From Flectobacillus sp. (lineage in GTDB: Bacteria > Bacteroidota > Bacteroidia > Cytophagales > Spirosomataceae): DNA of 6,450 nucleotides. The DNA lies in contig JARXAV010000209.1 in the NCBI GenBank assembly GCA_029865665.1, positions 1-6,450 of the forward strand, in the 5' to 3' direction. The translations under genes were made by a program, and so were the position numbers. This document shows positions 1 through 6,256 of this stretch, in pieces; the stretch's first letter is position 1; each line of letters opens with the position of its first letter. The notes below the pieces were generated by a model. The model searched no databases, was not told the DNA's origin, and worked only from the letters and a program-made list of their open reading frames with translations.

Positions 1-40
1 AAAGTAATCAGTTAATTAAATACTTATAACTTTTAATTAC

Positions 41-1723
41 ATGAACAAGATATATAAAGTAGTACTAGGGCTGACCTCTTTGTTGGTCGCCTCATGTGCC
101 AAATACGAAGCACTTGAATATAGCGTAACAAAACCAGAAACTGCTATCGTTCAAGAAGATATAGATTCATATCCTGCCTTGAAATCGTATATCAACAGAA
201 CGGCAAACCCTAACTTTAAGTTTGGAGTTGCTCTTTCTTTGGCCGACTATAACAACAAAAATGTAATGTATCGGTTGGCTAATAAAAATTTCGATGAAAT
301 TGTGTTAGGCTACGAAATGAAACATGGTGCAGTGGTTCAGTCAAATGGAAACTTATCGCTCGACAACGTAACCAAATTACTGGAAAACGCAAAAGCGTCA
401 GGAACTTCGGTGTACGGACATACTTTATGTTGGCATGCAAATCAAAATGCGACTTACTTGAAAAGTATCATTGCTCCTGACATCACGGCATCAACTGGAC
501 CAGGTTGGGATTTAATCGCAAGTGCTGATTTTGAAACAGATGCTACAACTAGTTTTCAAGGGAGTACCAACGCCGTAACATCTTACACTGCCACAGGTGG
601 TGGCGTAAACGGAGTTGGTAGAGCCTTGAAAGTATCAAATGCAAGTGTGCGTGCAAATGATTGGGAAGCTCAATTTTTCGTAAGATTTGCTCCTGCAGCC
701 GTTTTAGGAGAAAAATATACACTCAGAATGGATGTGAAAGCAGATGTGTCCGCATCTTATCCAACTCAGGCACACGTAACGCCAGGTGCATACAAACACT
801 GGGACTTTTTTGGAACGATTTCGGCTACTCCAACTTGGACTACCTATACTAGAGAGATTACCGTTACTGCGGATATGGCTACTTGCGGTGCAATTGCTTT
901 TAATCTCGGTAAAACTGCAACTACCTACTATTTTGATAACATTACCTTAACCAAGTACAATGCTACAGGGAGTGTTCAAACAAAAGAAAAAGCACCTGAT
1001 GTAAAAAAGACAATCATTACCAATGCGTTGGATAAATGGATGGCTGGTATGTTGACGGTAAGCAAGCCTTATGTGAAAGCATGGGATGTGGTAAACGAAC
1101 CAATGGACGATGGTAAGCCTTATGAGCTTAAAACAGGTGTAGGAAGAGCCTTAGCAGCTGATGAGTTTTATTGGCAAGACTATATGGGGAAAGATTACGC
1201 TGTGACAGCTTTTCAAATGGCTAGAAAATACGGTAATCCCAATGATATACTTTTTATCAACGATTATAACCTGGAATATAGCTTGGATAAATGTAAGGGG
1301 CTTATTGCCTACACAAGTTATATCGAAAGCAAGGGAGCTAAAGTTGATGGTATCGGTACGCAAATGCACATTGACATCAAGTCTGACAAAACCAAAATAG
1401 TTGATATGTTTAAGTTGCTTGCGGCAACGGGTAAGTTGATTAAAATATCTGAATTGGACATTGGTTTAGGTAATGTAAAAACAGCCAATGCAACCCAAGA
1501 GCAACACATGGCACAGGCAGAAATGTACAAATATGTAATTGATAAATATTTTGAAATTATTCCTGCTGCTCAACGATATGGTATTACCATTTGGAGTCCG
1601 TTAGACAGTCCTGCAAACTCAAGCTGGAGAGCAGATGAACCCATCGGGCTTTGGACACAACAGTATGTAAGAAAACGTGCTTATTCTTATGTTGCCGAGG
1701 CTATCAAAGCAAACATGAAATAA
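41..1723 (+). CDS. GH10 endo-beta-1,4-xylanase lipoprotein with internal carbohydrate-binding module
   Basis: Retaining endo-xylanase that cuts beta-1,4-xylan, probably anchored to the cell surface or outer membrane. Residues 1-19 form a lipoprotein signal with lipobox VASC and lipidated Cys19. The GH10 barrel begins near residue 58 and is split: the first part holds GYEMK (90-94) and GHTLCWH (126-132), then a beta-rich module at about 153-308 resembling CBM4/9/22 interrupts it, and the barrel resumes near 318. The acid/base is Glu353 in WDVVNEP and the nucleophile Glu471 in SELDI; TQMH is at 440-443 and the C-terminal IWSPLDS...SSWR signature is present. At 560 residues it is longer than a bare GH10 because of the insert. 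The ATG at 41 is chosen because it starts the signal peptide directly; there is no Shine-Dalgarno, as usual in Bacteroidota. A terminator follows, so it is probably the last gene of an upstream unit lying outside the window. Family call very sure; exact CBM family less so. Confidence 0.96.
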   Translation: MNKIYKVVLGLTSLLVASCAKYEALEYSVTKPETAIVQEDIDSYPALKSYINRTANPNFKFGVALSLADYNNKNVMYRLANKNFDEIVLGYEMKHGAVVQSNGNLSLDNVTKLLENAKASGTSVYGHTLCWHANQNATYLKSIIAPDITASTGPGWDLIASADFETDATTSFQGSTNAVTSYTATGGGVNGVGRALKVSNASVRANDWEAQFFVRFAPAAVLGEKYTLRMDVKADVSASYPTQAHVTPGAYKHWDFFGTISATPTWTTYTREITVTADMATCGAIAFNLGKTATTYYFDNITLTKYNATGSVQTKEKAPDVKKTIITNALDKWMAGMLTVSKPYVKAWDVVNEPMDDGKPYELKTGVGRALAADEFYWQDYMGKDYAVTAFQMARKYGNPNDILFINDYNLEYSLDKCKGLIAYTSYIESKGAKVDGIGTQMHIDIKSDKTKIVDMFKLLAATGKLIKISELDIGLGNVKTANATQEQHMAQAEMYKYVIDKYFEIIPAAQRYGITIWSPLDSPANSSWRADEPIGLWTQQYVRKRAYSYVAEAIKANMK

Positions 1724-1766
1724 GCCTTCGATTCATTCAATTTGATCCTCTTTTCACTTGATACCG

Positions 1767-1801
1767 AAATCCCCCACATTGTCATAATGCTGGGGGATTT
1801 T
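1767..1801 (+). terminator. intrinsic terminator after the GH10 gene
   Basis: A hairpin 43 bases after the GH10 stop. The lower arm AAATCCCCCA (1767-1776) pairs perfectly with TGGGGGATTT (1791-1800), and above a single bulged C (1790) CATT (1777-1780) pairs with AATG (1786-1789), leaving a five-base loop. Four T residues follow the G-rich arm on the + strand (1798-1801). The complementary strand also reads A-rich before and T-rich after the stem, so it could work in both directions. Seen in sequence; activity inferred. Confidence 0.8.
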
Positions 1802-1857
1802 ATGCTCTGAACAATCCTCCTGATACGTCAATACTGACTATATCATCTCTTTTATTG

Positions 1858-1887
1858 AAATAAAGTAGGTATAAAGTGCCTTTATTT
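1858..1887. repeat. 8-bp inverted repeat (AAATAAAG / CTTTATTT)
   Basis: AAATAAAG (1858-1865) is the exact reverse complement of CTTTATTT (1880-1887) with a 14-base spacer. It lies just upstream of the putative -7 element at 1911, where an activator or repressor could bind. In such AT-rich DNA an 8-bp match may be chance, so a regulatory role is only a suggestion. Confidence 0.25.
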
Positions 1888-1910
1888 AAGACTGTTGAAC
1901 ATTAGGTATA

Positions 1911-1918
1911 TAGATTTG
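1911..1918 (+). promoter_or_regulatory. possible Bacteroidota -7 promoter element for the GH30 transcript
   Basis: TAGATTTG matches the Bacteroidota primary sigma -7 consensus TAnnTTTG at every fixed position, and I found no other exact + strand match in this gap. The -33 partner is poor: the nearest TTG (1895-1897) is only 13 bases upstream instead of about 17-20. The implied 5' leader before the GH30 start would be about 245 bases, which would include the small ORF and the inverted repeat at 2111-2139. Confidence 0.3.
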
Positions 1919-2029
1919 ATAATCCGTGCTATTGATTTTTCACCGCATCAATTTACTTTACAGCGTTAAAAACAGTGTCTATATAAATAAGTTTAAATTA
2001 ATTACAAAAACAATCATATTTAGCATTTT

Positions 2030-2113
2030 ATGAAAAAATCAAACCCTTGTAAAGACTTGAATCCAAAGCCATTATCGTCTGTAATTCTATTGTTCACTGC
2101 TCAGTCCAACTAG
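2030..2113 (+). CDS. possible 27-residue leader peptide ORF upstream of the GH30 gene
   Basis: An ATG-to-TAG frame of 27 codons beginning MKKSNPCKDL and ending TAQSN. The start is preceded by an A/T-rich stretch of the kind used for initiation in Bacteroidota. Its stop codon (2111-2113) is the first three bases of the left arm of the perfect inverted repeat at 2111-2139, so a ribosome stopping there would cover the hairpin. The peptide matches no family I know and has no run of regulatory codons, so it may be a chance frame. Reported because of its placement relative to the hairpin, not because the protein is recognisable. Confidence 0.18.
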   Translation: MKKSNPCKDLNPKPLSSVILLFTAQSN

Positions 2114-2139
2114 TTTAAAATTATTTTTATTTTAAACTA
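2111..2139. repeat. perfect 11-bp AT-rich inverted repeat just upstream of the GH30 start
   Basis: TAGTTTAAAAT (2111-2121) is the exact reverse complement of ATTTTAAACTA (2129-2139), separated by a seven-base loop rich in T. The right arm ends 31 bases before the GH30 ATG. As DNA it could be an operator for a dimeric regulator; as RNA it would be a weak A/U hairpin in the 5' leader. It is unlikely to be a terminator, having no GC core and no U-tract after the right arm. The repeat is seen directly; its role is unknown. Confidence 0.5.
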
Positions 2140-2170
2140 TATCTTCCGAAATTAAACCAACATTATTCTA

Positions 2171-3475
2171 ATGAAACGACTATTGAAATCGCTTACCTTC
2201 TCCTTGATTATTTTTTCTATTTGTTCTTCTTGTAATACTTACGATAACCCCGTAACGCCGCCTGTAGTTGTAAAGACGAATCCTTTTAAAGTGACACTTA
2301 ATCCACAAACGACCTATCAAACGGTTTCGGGTTTTGGAGGAGCGAACCGAATGTGGGGAACTCAATCGCTTAAACCTGCCGAAGCTACCAAAGCATTTGG
2401 TTTAGGGGATAATGAATTGGGTCTAAGTATTTTTAGAGTTAGAATTTCATCAAATAAAAGTGAATGGCCAATCATCATTGAAGCGGTAAAGGAAGCGAAT
2501 AAGAATGGGATCAAAGTACTGGCTTGTCCATGGTCACCACCAGCAGCTCTTAAAAGTAATAACAGTGATGTGAGAGGCTATTTATTGCCTGAAAACTACA
2601 AAGCATTCAAAGATTACATTAACGAATTCATCGTATATATGGCTCAAAACGGAGCTAAGATTGATGTCGTTTCGATTCAAAATGAGCCAGATTGGAAGCC
2701 AACTTATGAGTCTTGTGATTATACGGCTGATGATTTTATTAATTTCTTGAAAGCTCCTGGGCAAATTGTAGGAGCTAAAGTAGCAGCACCCGAATCGTTG
2801 AACTTTAATCAGAGTATGACCAATGCAATTTTATCGGATGATGCAGCTGCTAAAAATATTGACATCGTGGCAGGACATATTTATGGCGGTGGCTTAGCTC
2901 AGTTTCCTTTGGCAATTCAAAAAAATAAGGAAATTTGGATGACTGAATACCTATTGAATTTAGACACAGGTAAAACTGGAGCAGCCGCATGGAGTACGTA
3001 TTCTGAAACGGAAAAGTGGGCGGAGTCGATTAAGATGTTAGTATCGGTTCACGATGCAATGAACAACAATTGGAATGCCTATATCTGGTGGTATTTGCAA
3101 AGATATTACTCGTTTATTGGCGATGGAGAACAAAATACAGTGAATGGAGAAGTACTAAAAAGAGGCTATGCTTTTTCTCATTTCGCAAAATTTGTAAGAC
3201 CTGGTTTTGTGAGAATTGGAATGGGGACTCTTGCTAATAGTTATCTTAAAATAACCGCTTACAAGAAAGACAACCAAACCGTTCTTGTAATCATTAATCC
3301 AGAAGCATTCGCTGTGAAAACAGTCCAGCTTAGTGGATTAACTCCTAAATCTGCTACCTCGTATCAAACGACGCTAAATGCCAATCAAACAAAGAAAACG
3401 TTGGCTGTTACAGACAATATAATAGAATTAGATATTCCTGAATCAAGTGTAACTACCATTGTGATAAATAACTAA
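2171..3475 (+). CDS. GH30 glucuronoxylanase-like lipoprotein (subfamily 8 type)
   Basis: Retaining glycoside hydrolase of clan GH-A, most like bacterial GH30 subfamily 8 glucuronoxylanases, which cut xylan next to methylglucuronic-acid branches. A lipoprotein-type signal with Cys21 (context ICSSC, with Cys rather than Leu at -3) precedes a Pro-rich linker. The barrel shows GFGGANRMWG (54-63), ACPWSPPA (118-125), acid/base Glu172 in QNEP and nucleophile Glu259 in MTEY. WWYLQRYY (306-313) followed by LKRGYAFSHFAKFVRPG is the hallmark of subfamily 8. A C-terminal beta-sandwich of about 75 residues completes the usual GH30 side domain. Length 434 is normal. The ATG at 2171 opens the signal peptide directly. 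Tyr308, Arg311 and Tyr313 match recalled glucuronate contacts, but the stretch after the nucleophile differs, so strict glucuronoxylanase activity is probable rather than certain; other xylan-active GH30 specificities are possible. Confidence 0.92.
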   Translation: MKRLLKSLTFSLIIFSICSSCNTYDNPVTPPVVVKTNPFKVTLNPQTTYQTVSGFGGANRMWGTQSLKPAEATKAFGLGDNELGLSIFRVRISSNKSEWPIIIEAVKEANKNGIKVLACPWSPPAALKSNNSDVRGYLLPENYKAFKDYINEFIVYMAQNGAKIDVVSIQNEPDWKPTYESCDYTADDFINFLKAPGQIVGAKVAAPESLNFNQSMTNAILSDDAAAKNIDIVAGHIYGGGLAQFPLAIQKNKEIWMTEYLLNLDTGKTGAAAWSTYSETEKWAESIKMLVSVHDAMNNNWNAYIWWYLQRYYSFIGDGEQNTVNGEVLKRGYAFSHFAKFVRPGFVRIGMGTLANSYLKITAYKKDNQTVLVIINPEAFAVKTVQLSGLTPKSATSYQTTLNANQTKKTLAVTDNIIELDIPESSVTTIVINN

Positions 3476-3477
3476 CT

Positions 3478-3568
3478 ATTTCTGTATCAGAAATCTAGTG
3501 AAGGTTCGATGAATGAATTGGTAAGCATCAGTCTGATTCTAACTTACAGATAGGGTCAAACTGATACA
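3478..3568. repeat. inverted-repeat cluster in the GH30-symporter gap
   Basis: The gap has a small hairpin ATTTCTG-TAT-CAGAAAT (3478-3494) three bases after the GH30 stop. TGTATCAG (3483-3490) is also the exact reverse complement of CTGATACA (3561-3568), GTAAG (3521-3525) pairs with CTTAC (3543-3547), and ATCAG/CTGAT abut at 3527-3537. The alternatives overlap and cannot all form at once. No T-tract follows any stem, so this does not look like a terminator, and GH30 and the symporter may share a transcript, perhaps with partial attenuation or mRNA processing here. Confidence 0.4.
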
Positions 3569-3611
3569 AGAAAACATAACTAACCAACATAGCAAAAACC
3601 CTTTGATCATT

Positions 3612-5075
3612 ATGCAACAAACACCTCAAAAACTCTCTGTTTTAGAGAAAATTGGTTACAGTCTTGGCGACTTAGCAGCCAACTTGATTTTCCAAACGCT
3701 AATGACTTTTTTGGCGTATTTTTATACCGATGTCTATAAAATACCAGCGGGAAAAGCTGGTTTAATTATCTTCACTGGAGGAATTATTGGAGCTTTTTTT
3801 AACGTCGCAATGGGACTAATTGCAGACCGAACTGTTACTCGTTGGGGGAAATTCCGCCCTTGGATTCTGTGGACTTCTATCCCTTTTGGAGTGATTTCTC
3901 TGTTGGCATTTTCAACTCCCGATTTTAGCGAAACAGGGAAAGTAATTTATGCACTAATTACCTATTTGTCTTTGGTGTTGGTGTACTCTGCAAATAACTT
4001 ACCCTACTCGGCATTAAGTGGTGTAATGACAGGTGATATGTCTGATAGAAATAGCTTATCTTCTTACCGATTTGTGGCTGTAATGGTAGCTCAATTCATT
4101 ATTCAATCCTTACTTTTACCTTTGGCACTTTCGTTAGGACATGGCGATAAAGCGGTCGGTTTTGAGAAAGTAATGTTCTTCTTTGCCATTGTGGGGGTTA
4201 TCTGTTTTGTCATCACTTTTCTTACAACTAGAGAGCGGATTGTTCCACCTGTTTCAGAAAGAAATTCTATTTCTCAAGACCTTTCAGATTTAGTAAAAAA
4301 TCGTCCTTGGGTAATTATGCTTTTACTTACCATCTTGGTTTTCATTACCTTATCGCTTAAAGGTGGGATGTATATCTATTATTTCAAGTACTATTTGAAT
4401 CCCAATGCCCAAGCTGATTTTTTAGAAAGTATCGGTTTTAATAGTTTCATCGGAGGATTAAATGAAACCATTACAGGCTTAGGCTTAGGGAAGTTTGAAT
4501 GGCCAGAAGATGCTCCTACCTCAGCCAATAGCTTATTCAATGCAGGAGGAATTATCTTTATGATTGTGGGAATTATGTTCTCAAAACCACTGGCCGATAA
4601 ATTCGGGAAGCGTAACATTTTTGGTATCTTCCTTACGCTTTCGGCTCTGTGTTTAATTTTGTTTAATTTCTATGCAAACGATGCTATTGGATTGGTGTTC
4701 ATGACGCAAATCTTACACGGTTTTACATACGGCGTAACGATTCCCTTGCTTTGGGCAATGATTGCCGATGTTGCGGATTATAGCGAATGGAAAAATAACA
4801 GAAGGGCGACGGCCATCATTTTCTCGGCTATGATTTTTGGTTTGAAAGCTGGCTTGAGTATTGGTGGAGCAATTGGAGCCGGCTTGCTTTCTAGTTATGG
4901 CTATGTGGCTGAGCAAGAGCAACAAACAATGGAAACCATTTGGGGAATCAAAATGGCAGTCAGTATTTATCCTGGTGTTATTTTTATCTTAGGGGCACTC
5001 TTGGTGAGTTGGTACGAGATTGATAAAGCCATGGAATTGAAACTTGAACGAGAATTAAAAGAAAGAAGAAAGTAA
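3612..5075 (+). CDS. GPH-family (MFS) sugar:cation symporter, probable xylo-oligosaccharide importer
   Basis: Inner-membrane carrier of the glycoside-pentoside-hexuronide:cation symporter family (relatives MelB, XynP/XylP types), importing sugars with a proton or sodium ion. The N-terminus KLSVLEKIGYSLGDLAANL is typical, and about twelve hydrophobic segments follow. The family motif between TM2 and TM3 is DRTVTRWGKFRPWIL (72-86), echoed after TM8 by LADKFGKR (327-334). The TM7-TM8 connection (about 263-303) is long, some 40 residues and containing FEWPED. A TTG at 3603 would add three residues, but the ATG at 3612 is preferred: it gives the usual family N-terminus and 487 residues. The basic C-terminus ends in the cytoplasm. 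Substrate is inferred from neighbours: xylanases before it and a signal-less GH43 21 bases after it, which needs imported oligosaccharides. Family is sure; the exact substrate (xylobiose, longer or arabinosylated xylo-oligosaccharides) is not. Confidence 0.93.
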   Translation: MQQTPQKLSVLEKIGYSLGDLAANLIFQTLMTFLAYFYTDVYKIPAGKAGLIIFTGGIIGAFFNVAMGLIADRTVTRWGKFRPWILWTSIPFGVISLLAFSTPDFSETGKVIYALITYLSLVLVYSANNLPYSALSGVMTGDMSDRNSLSSYRFVAVMVAQFIIQSLLLPLALSLGHGDKAVGFEKVMFFFAIVGVICFVITFLTTRERIVPPVSERNSISQDLSDLVKNRPWVIMLLLTILVFITLSLKGGMYIYYFKYYLNPNAQADFLESIGFNSFIGGLNETITGLGLGKFEWPEDAPTSANSLFNAGGIIFMIVGIMFSKPLADKFGKRNIFGIFLTLSALCLILFNFYANDAIGLVFMTQILHGFTYGVTIPLLWAMIADVADYSEWKNNRRATAIIFSAMIFGLKAGLSIGGAIGAGLLSSYGYVAEQEQQTMETIWGIKMAVSIYPGVIFILGALLVSWYEIDKAMELKLERELKERRK

Positions 5076-5096
5076 ACCAGTAATCATTATAAGAAA

Positions 5097-6113
5097 ATGC
5101 CAGAAGAAAGCGTACAACACATTGATTTTAAAGACTTAACGAGTAGAGCAATTTCGCAACCACTTGTAAATCACATTTATACAGCCGATCCGTCAGCTCA
5201 CGTTTTTGATAGTAAAATTTATATTTATCCTTCGCATGATATTGAGGCAGGAATTCCATTCGATGACTTAGGAAGCCATTTTGCAATGGAAGATTACCAC
5301 GTGATTTCAATGGATACGATTGACAGTGAAGCCGTAGATAATGGCGTGGCACTGCACGTAAACGATGTTCCATGGGCAGCACGCCAAATGTGGGCTCCTG
5401 ATGCCGCTCACAAAGACGGAAAATATTACTTGTATTTTCCTGCTAAGAGAGCCGATGACATCTTCCAAATTGGCGTTGCCGTAGGGGATTCTCCTGTTGG
5501 CCCTTTCCATGCTGAACCCTTAGCAATTGAGGGAAGCTACTCGATTGACCCTGCCGTTTTTGAGGATAAAGATGGCTCGTATTATATGTATATTGGTGGA
5601 CTTTGGGGTGGTCAACTTCAGAGTTATCGCAATAATATTTACTCAGAAAATAACCAAGAACCAGCCGCAAACGAATCTGCTCTTTGTCCTTTAATAGCCA
5701 AATTGAGTGATGATATGCTTCAATTTGCCGAAGAGCCAAAAGCGATTTTAATTCTGGATGAAAATGGACAAGAATTGTTAGCAGGTGATAACGACCGTCG
5801 TTTCTTTGAGGCTTCTTGGATGCACTTTTACGAAGGAAAGTATTATTTCTCGTATTCAACAGGTGATACGCATTTTCTATGCTACGCAACAGGCGACAAT
5901 CCGTATGGCCCTTTCACCTATCAAGGCCGTATTCTGAATCCTGTGGTTGGTTGGACTACTCACCATTCTATTTGCGAAGTTAATGGAAAATGGTATCTTT
6001 TCTACCACGATTCAAGCCTTTCGGAAGGGGTCACCCATCTTCGTAGTATTAAAGTAACTGAGATTCACTACGACTCAGAAGGGAAGATAAAGACGATTGA
6101 GCCATATAACTGA
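5097..6113 (+). CDS. cytoplasmic GH43 beta-xylosidase / alpha-L-arabinofuranosidase
   Basis: Inverting five-bladed beta-propeller glycosidase of family GH43, releasing xylose or arabinose from short xylan fragments. The catalytic triad is visible: general base Asp31 in YTADPSAHVF, pKa modulator Asp151 in SIDPAVFED, and general acid Glu238 in FFEASWMHF. The THHS motif at 288-291 supplies the central-pore histidine typical of the family. YIYPSHD (about 42-48) and WAPDAAHKDGKYYLYFPA are also characteristic, and the overall pattern resembles the GH43_1-like group, though I cannot fix the subfamily. At 338 residues it is a lone catalytic domain. It has no signal peptide, so it acts in the cytoplasm; the ATG at 5097, 21 bases after the symporter stop, supports co-transcription and a role on imported oligosaccharides. 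A strong terminator follows the TGA. Xylosidase versus arabinofuranosidase activity cannot be decided from sequence alone. Confidence 0.93.
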   Translation: MPEESVQHIDFKDLTSRAISQPLVNHIYTADPSAHVFDSKIYIYPSHDIEAGIPFDDLGSHFAMEDYHVISMDTIDSEAVDNGVALHVNDVPWAARQMWAPDAAHKDGKYYLYFPAKRADDIFQIGVAVGDSPVGPFHAEPLAIEGSYSIDPAVFEDKDGSYYMYIGGLWGGQLQSYRNNIYSENNQEPAANESALCPLIAKLSDDMLQFAEEPKAILILDENGQELLAGDNDRRFFEASWMHFYEGKYYFSYSTGDTHFLCYATGDNPYGPFTYQGRILNPVVGWTTHHSICEVNGKWYLFYHDSSLSEGVTHLRSIKVTEIHYDSEGKIKTIEPYN

Positions 6114-6123
6114 TTTTAGAAAT

Positions 6124-6167
6124 AATACGATTGCCGACCCATAATTCGGTAATCGTATTTATTTTTT
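6124..6167 (+). terminator. strong intrinsic terminator after the GH43 gene
   Basis: AATACGATTGCCGA (6124-6137) pairs with TCGGTAATCGTATT (6146-6159) in a 14-bp stem with one G-U pair (6133/6150) and an eight-base loop, followed by TATTTTTT with six T residues (6162-6167). It starts 11 bases after the GH43 stop and ends the GH30-symporter-GH43 transcript. The A-run on the 5' side is too short for me to claim efficient termination from the other strand. Confidence 0.88.
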
Positions 6168-6181
6168 AAAAAATGATTCTT

Positions 6182-6256
6182 CTATGATTTATAGGGAAGT
6201 CATCCTTCAAAAAGAAGACTTCCCTATTCGACAAACAAATCCCTTATAAATCATAG
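6182..6256. repeat. 75-base nested palindrome between GH43 and the esterase-like gene
   Basis: Two perfect inverted repeats are nested. The inner pair is ATAGGGAAGTC (6191-6201) with GACTTCCCTAT (6217-6227), and its loop can add TTC/GAA pairs (6206-6208 with 6214-6216). The outer pair is CTATGATTTATA (6182-6193) with TATAAATCATAG (6245-6256). The arms overlap at 6191-6193, and GGG (6194-6196) can face CCC at 6222-6224 or, with a one-base bulge, CCC at 6241-6243, giving two alternative folds. No T-run follows the outer stem. It may be a mobile palindromic repeat, a 3' mRNA stabiliser, or a leader structure for the next gene; nothing here decides which. Confidence 0.65.

Larger units (their letters stand above)
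1724..2170. other. 447-base intergenic region between GH10 and GH30 genes
   Basis: No gene of convincing length lies here on either strand. The region holds the GH10 terminator hairpin (1767-1801), a short inverted repeat (1858-1887), a TAnnTTTG promoter-like match (1911-1918), a possible 27-codon leader ORF (2030-2113) and a perfect AT-rich inverted repeat (2111-2139), each listed separately. The part after 1860 is very AT-rich. The length and the terminator indicate that the GH30 gene starts a new transcript rather than being read through from the GH10 gene. No transposase remnant, tRNA or obvious riboswitch is visible. Confidence 0.7.

Noticed and set aside
27..34. TAACTTTT resembling the -7 consensus ahead of the GH10 gene
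   Set aside because: One mismatch to TAnnTTTG and only seven bases before the ATG; too close to the start and common in AT-rich DNA.
661..852. 63-codon + strand frame inside the GH10 gene
   Set aside because: Overlaps the CBM-like insert in another frame, has Cys/Arg-rich low-plausibility composition, and the main frame is clearly coding.
2155..3590. Nine-base AACCAACAT shared upstream of the GH30 start (2155-2163) and the symporter start (3582-3590)
   Set aside because: Position relative to the start codons differs (about 8 versus 22 bases), and a 9-mer match between two gaps of this size is plausible by chance.
3603..3611. TTG start adding three residues to the symporter
   Set aside because: The ATG at 3612 gives the usual GPH N-terminus, and the extra residues add nothing recognisable.
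5443..5889. 148-codon open frame on the - strand opposite the GH43 gene
   Set aside because: Its translation has no recognisable domain and it lies wholly inside a gene with an intact GH43 catalytic triad; it is a shadow frame.
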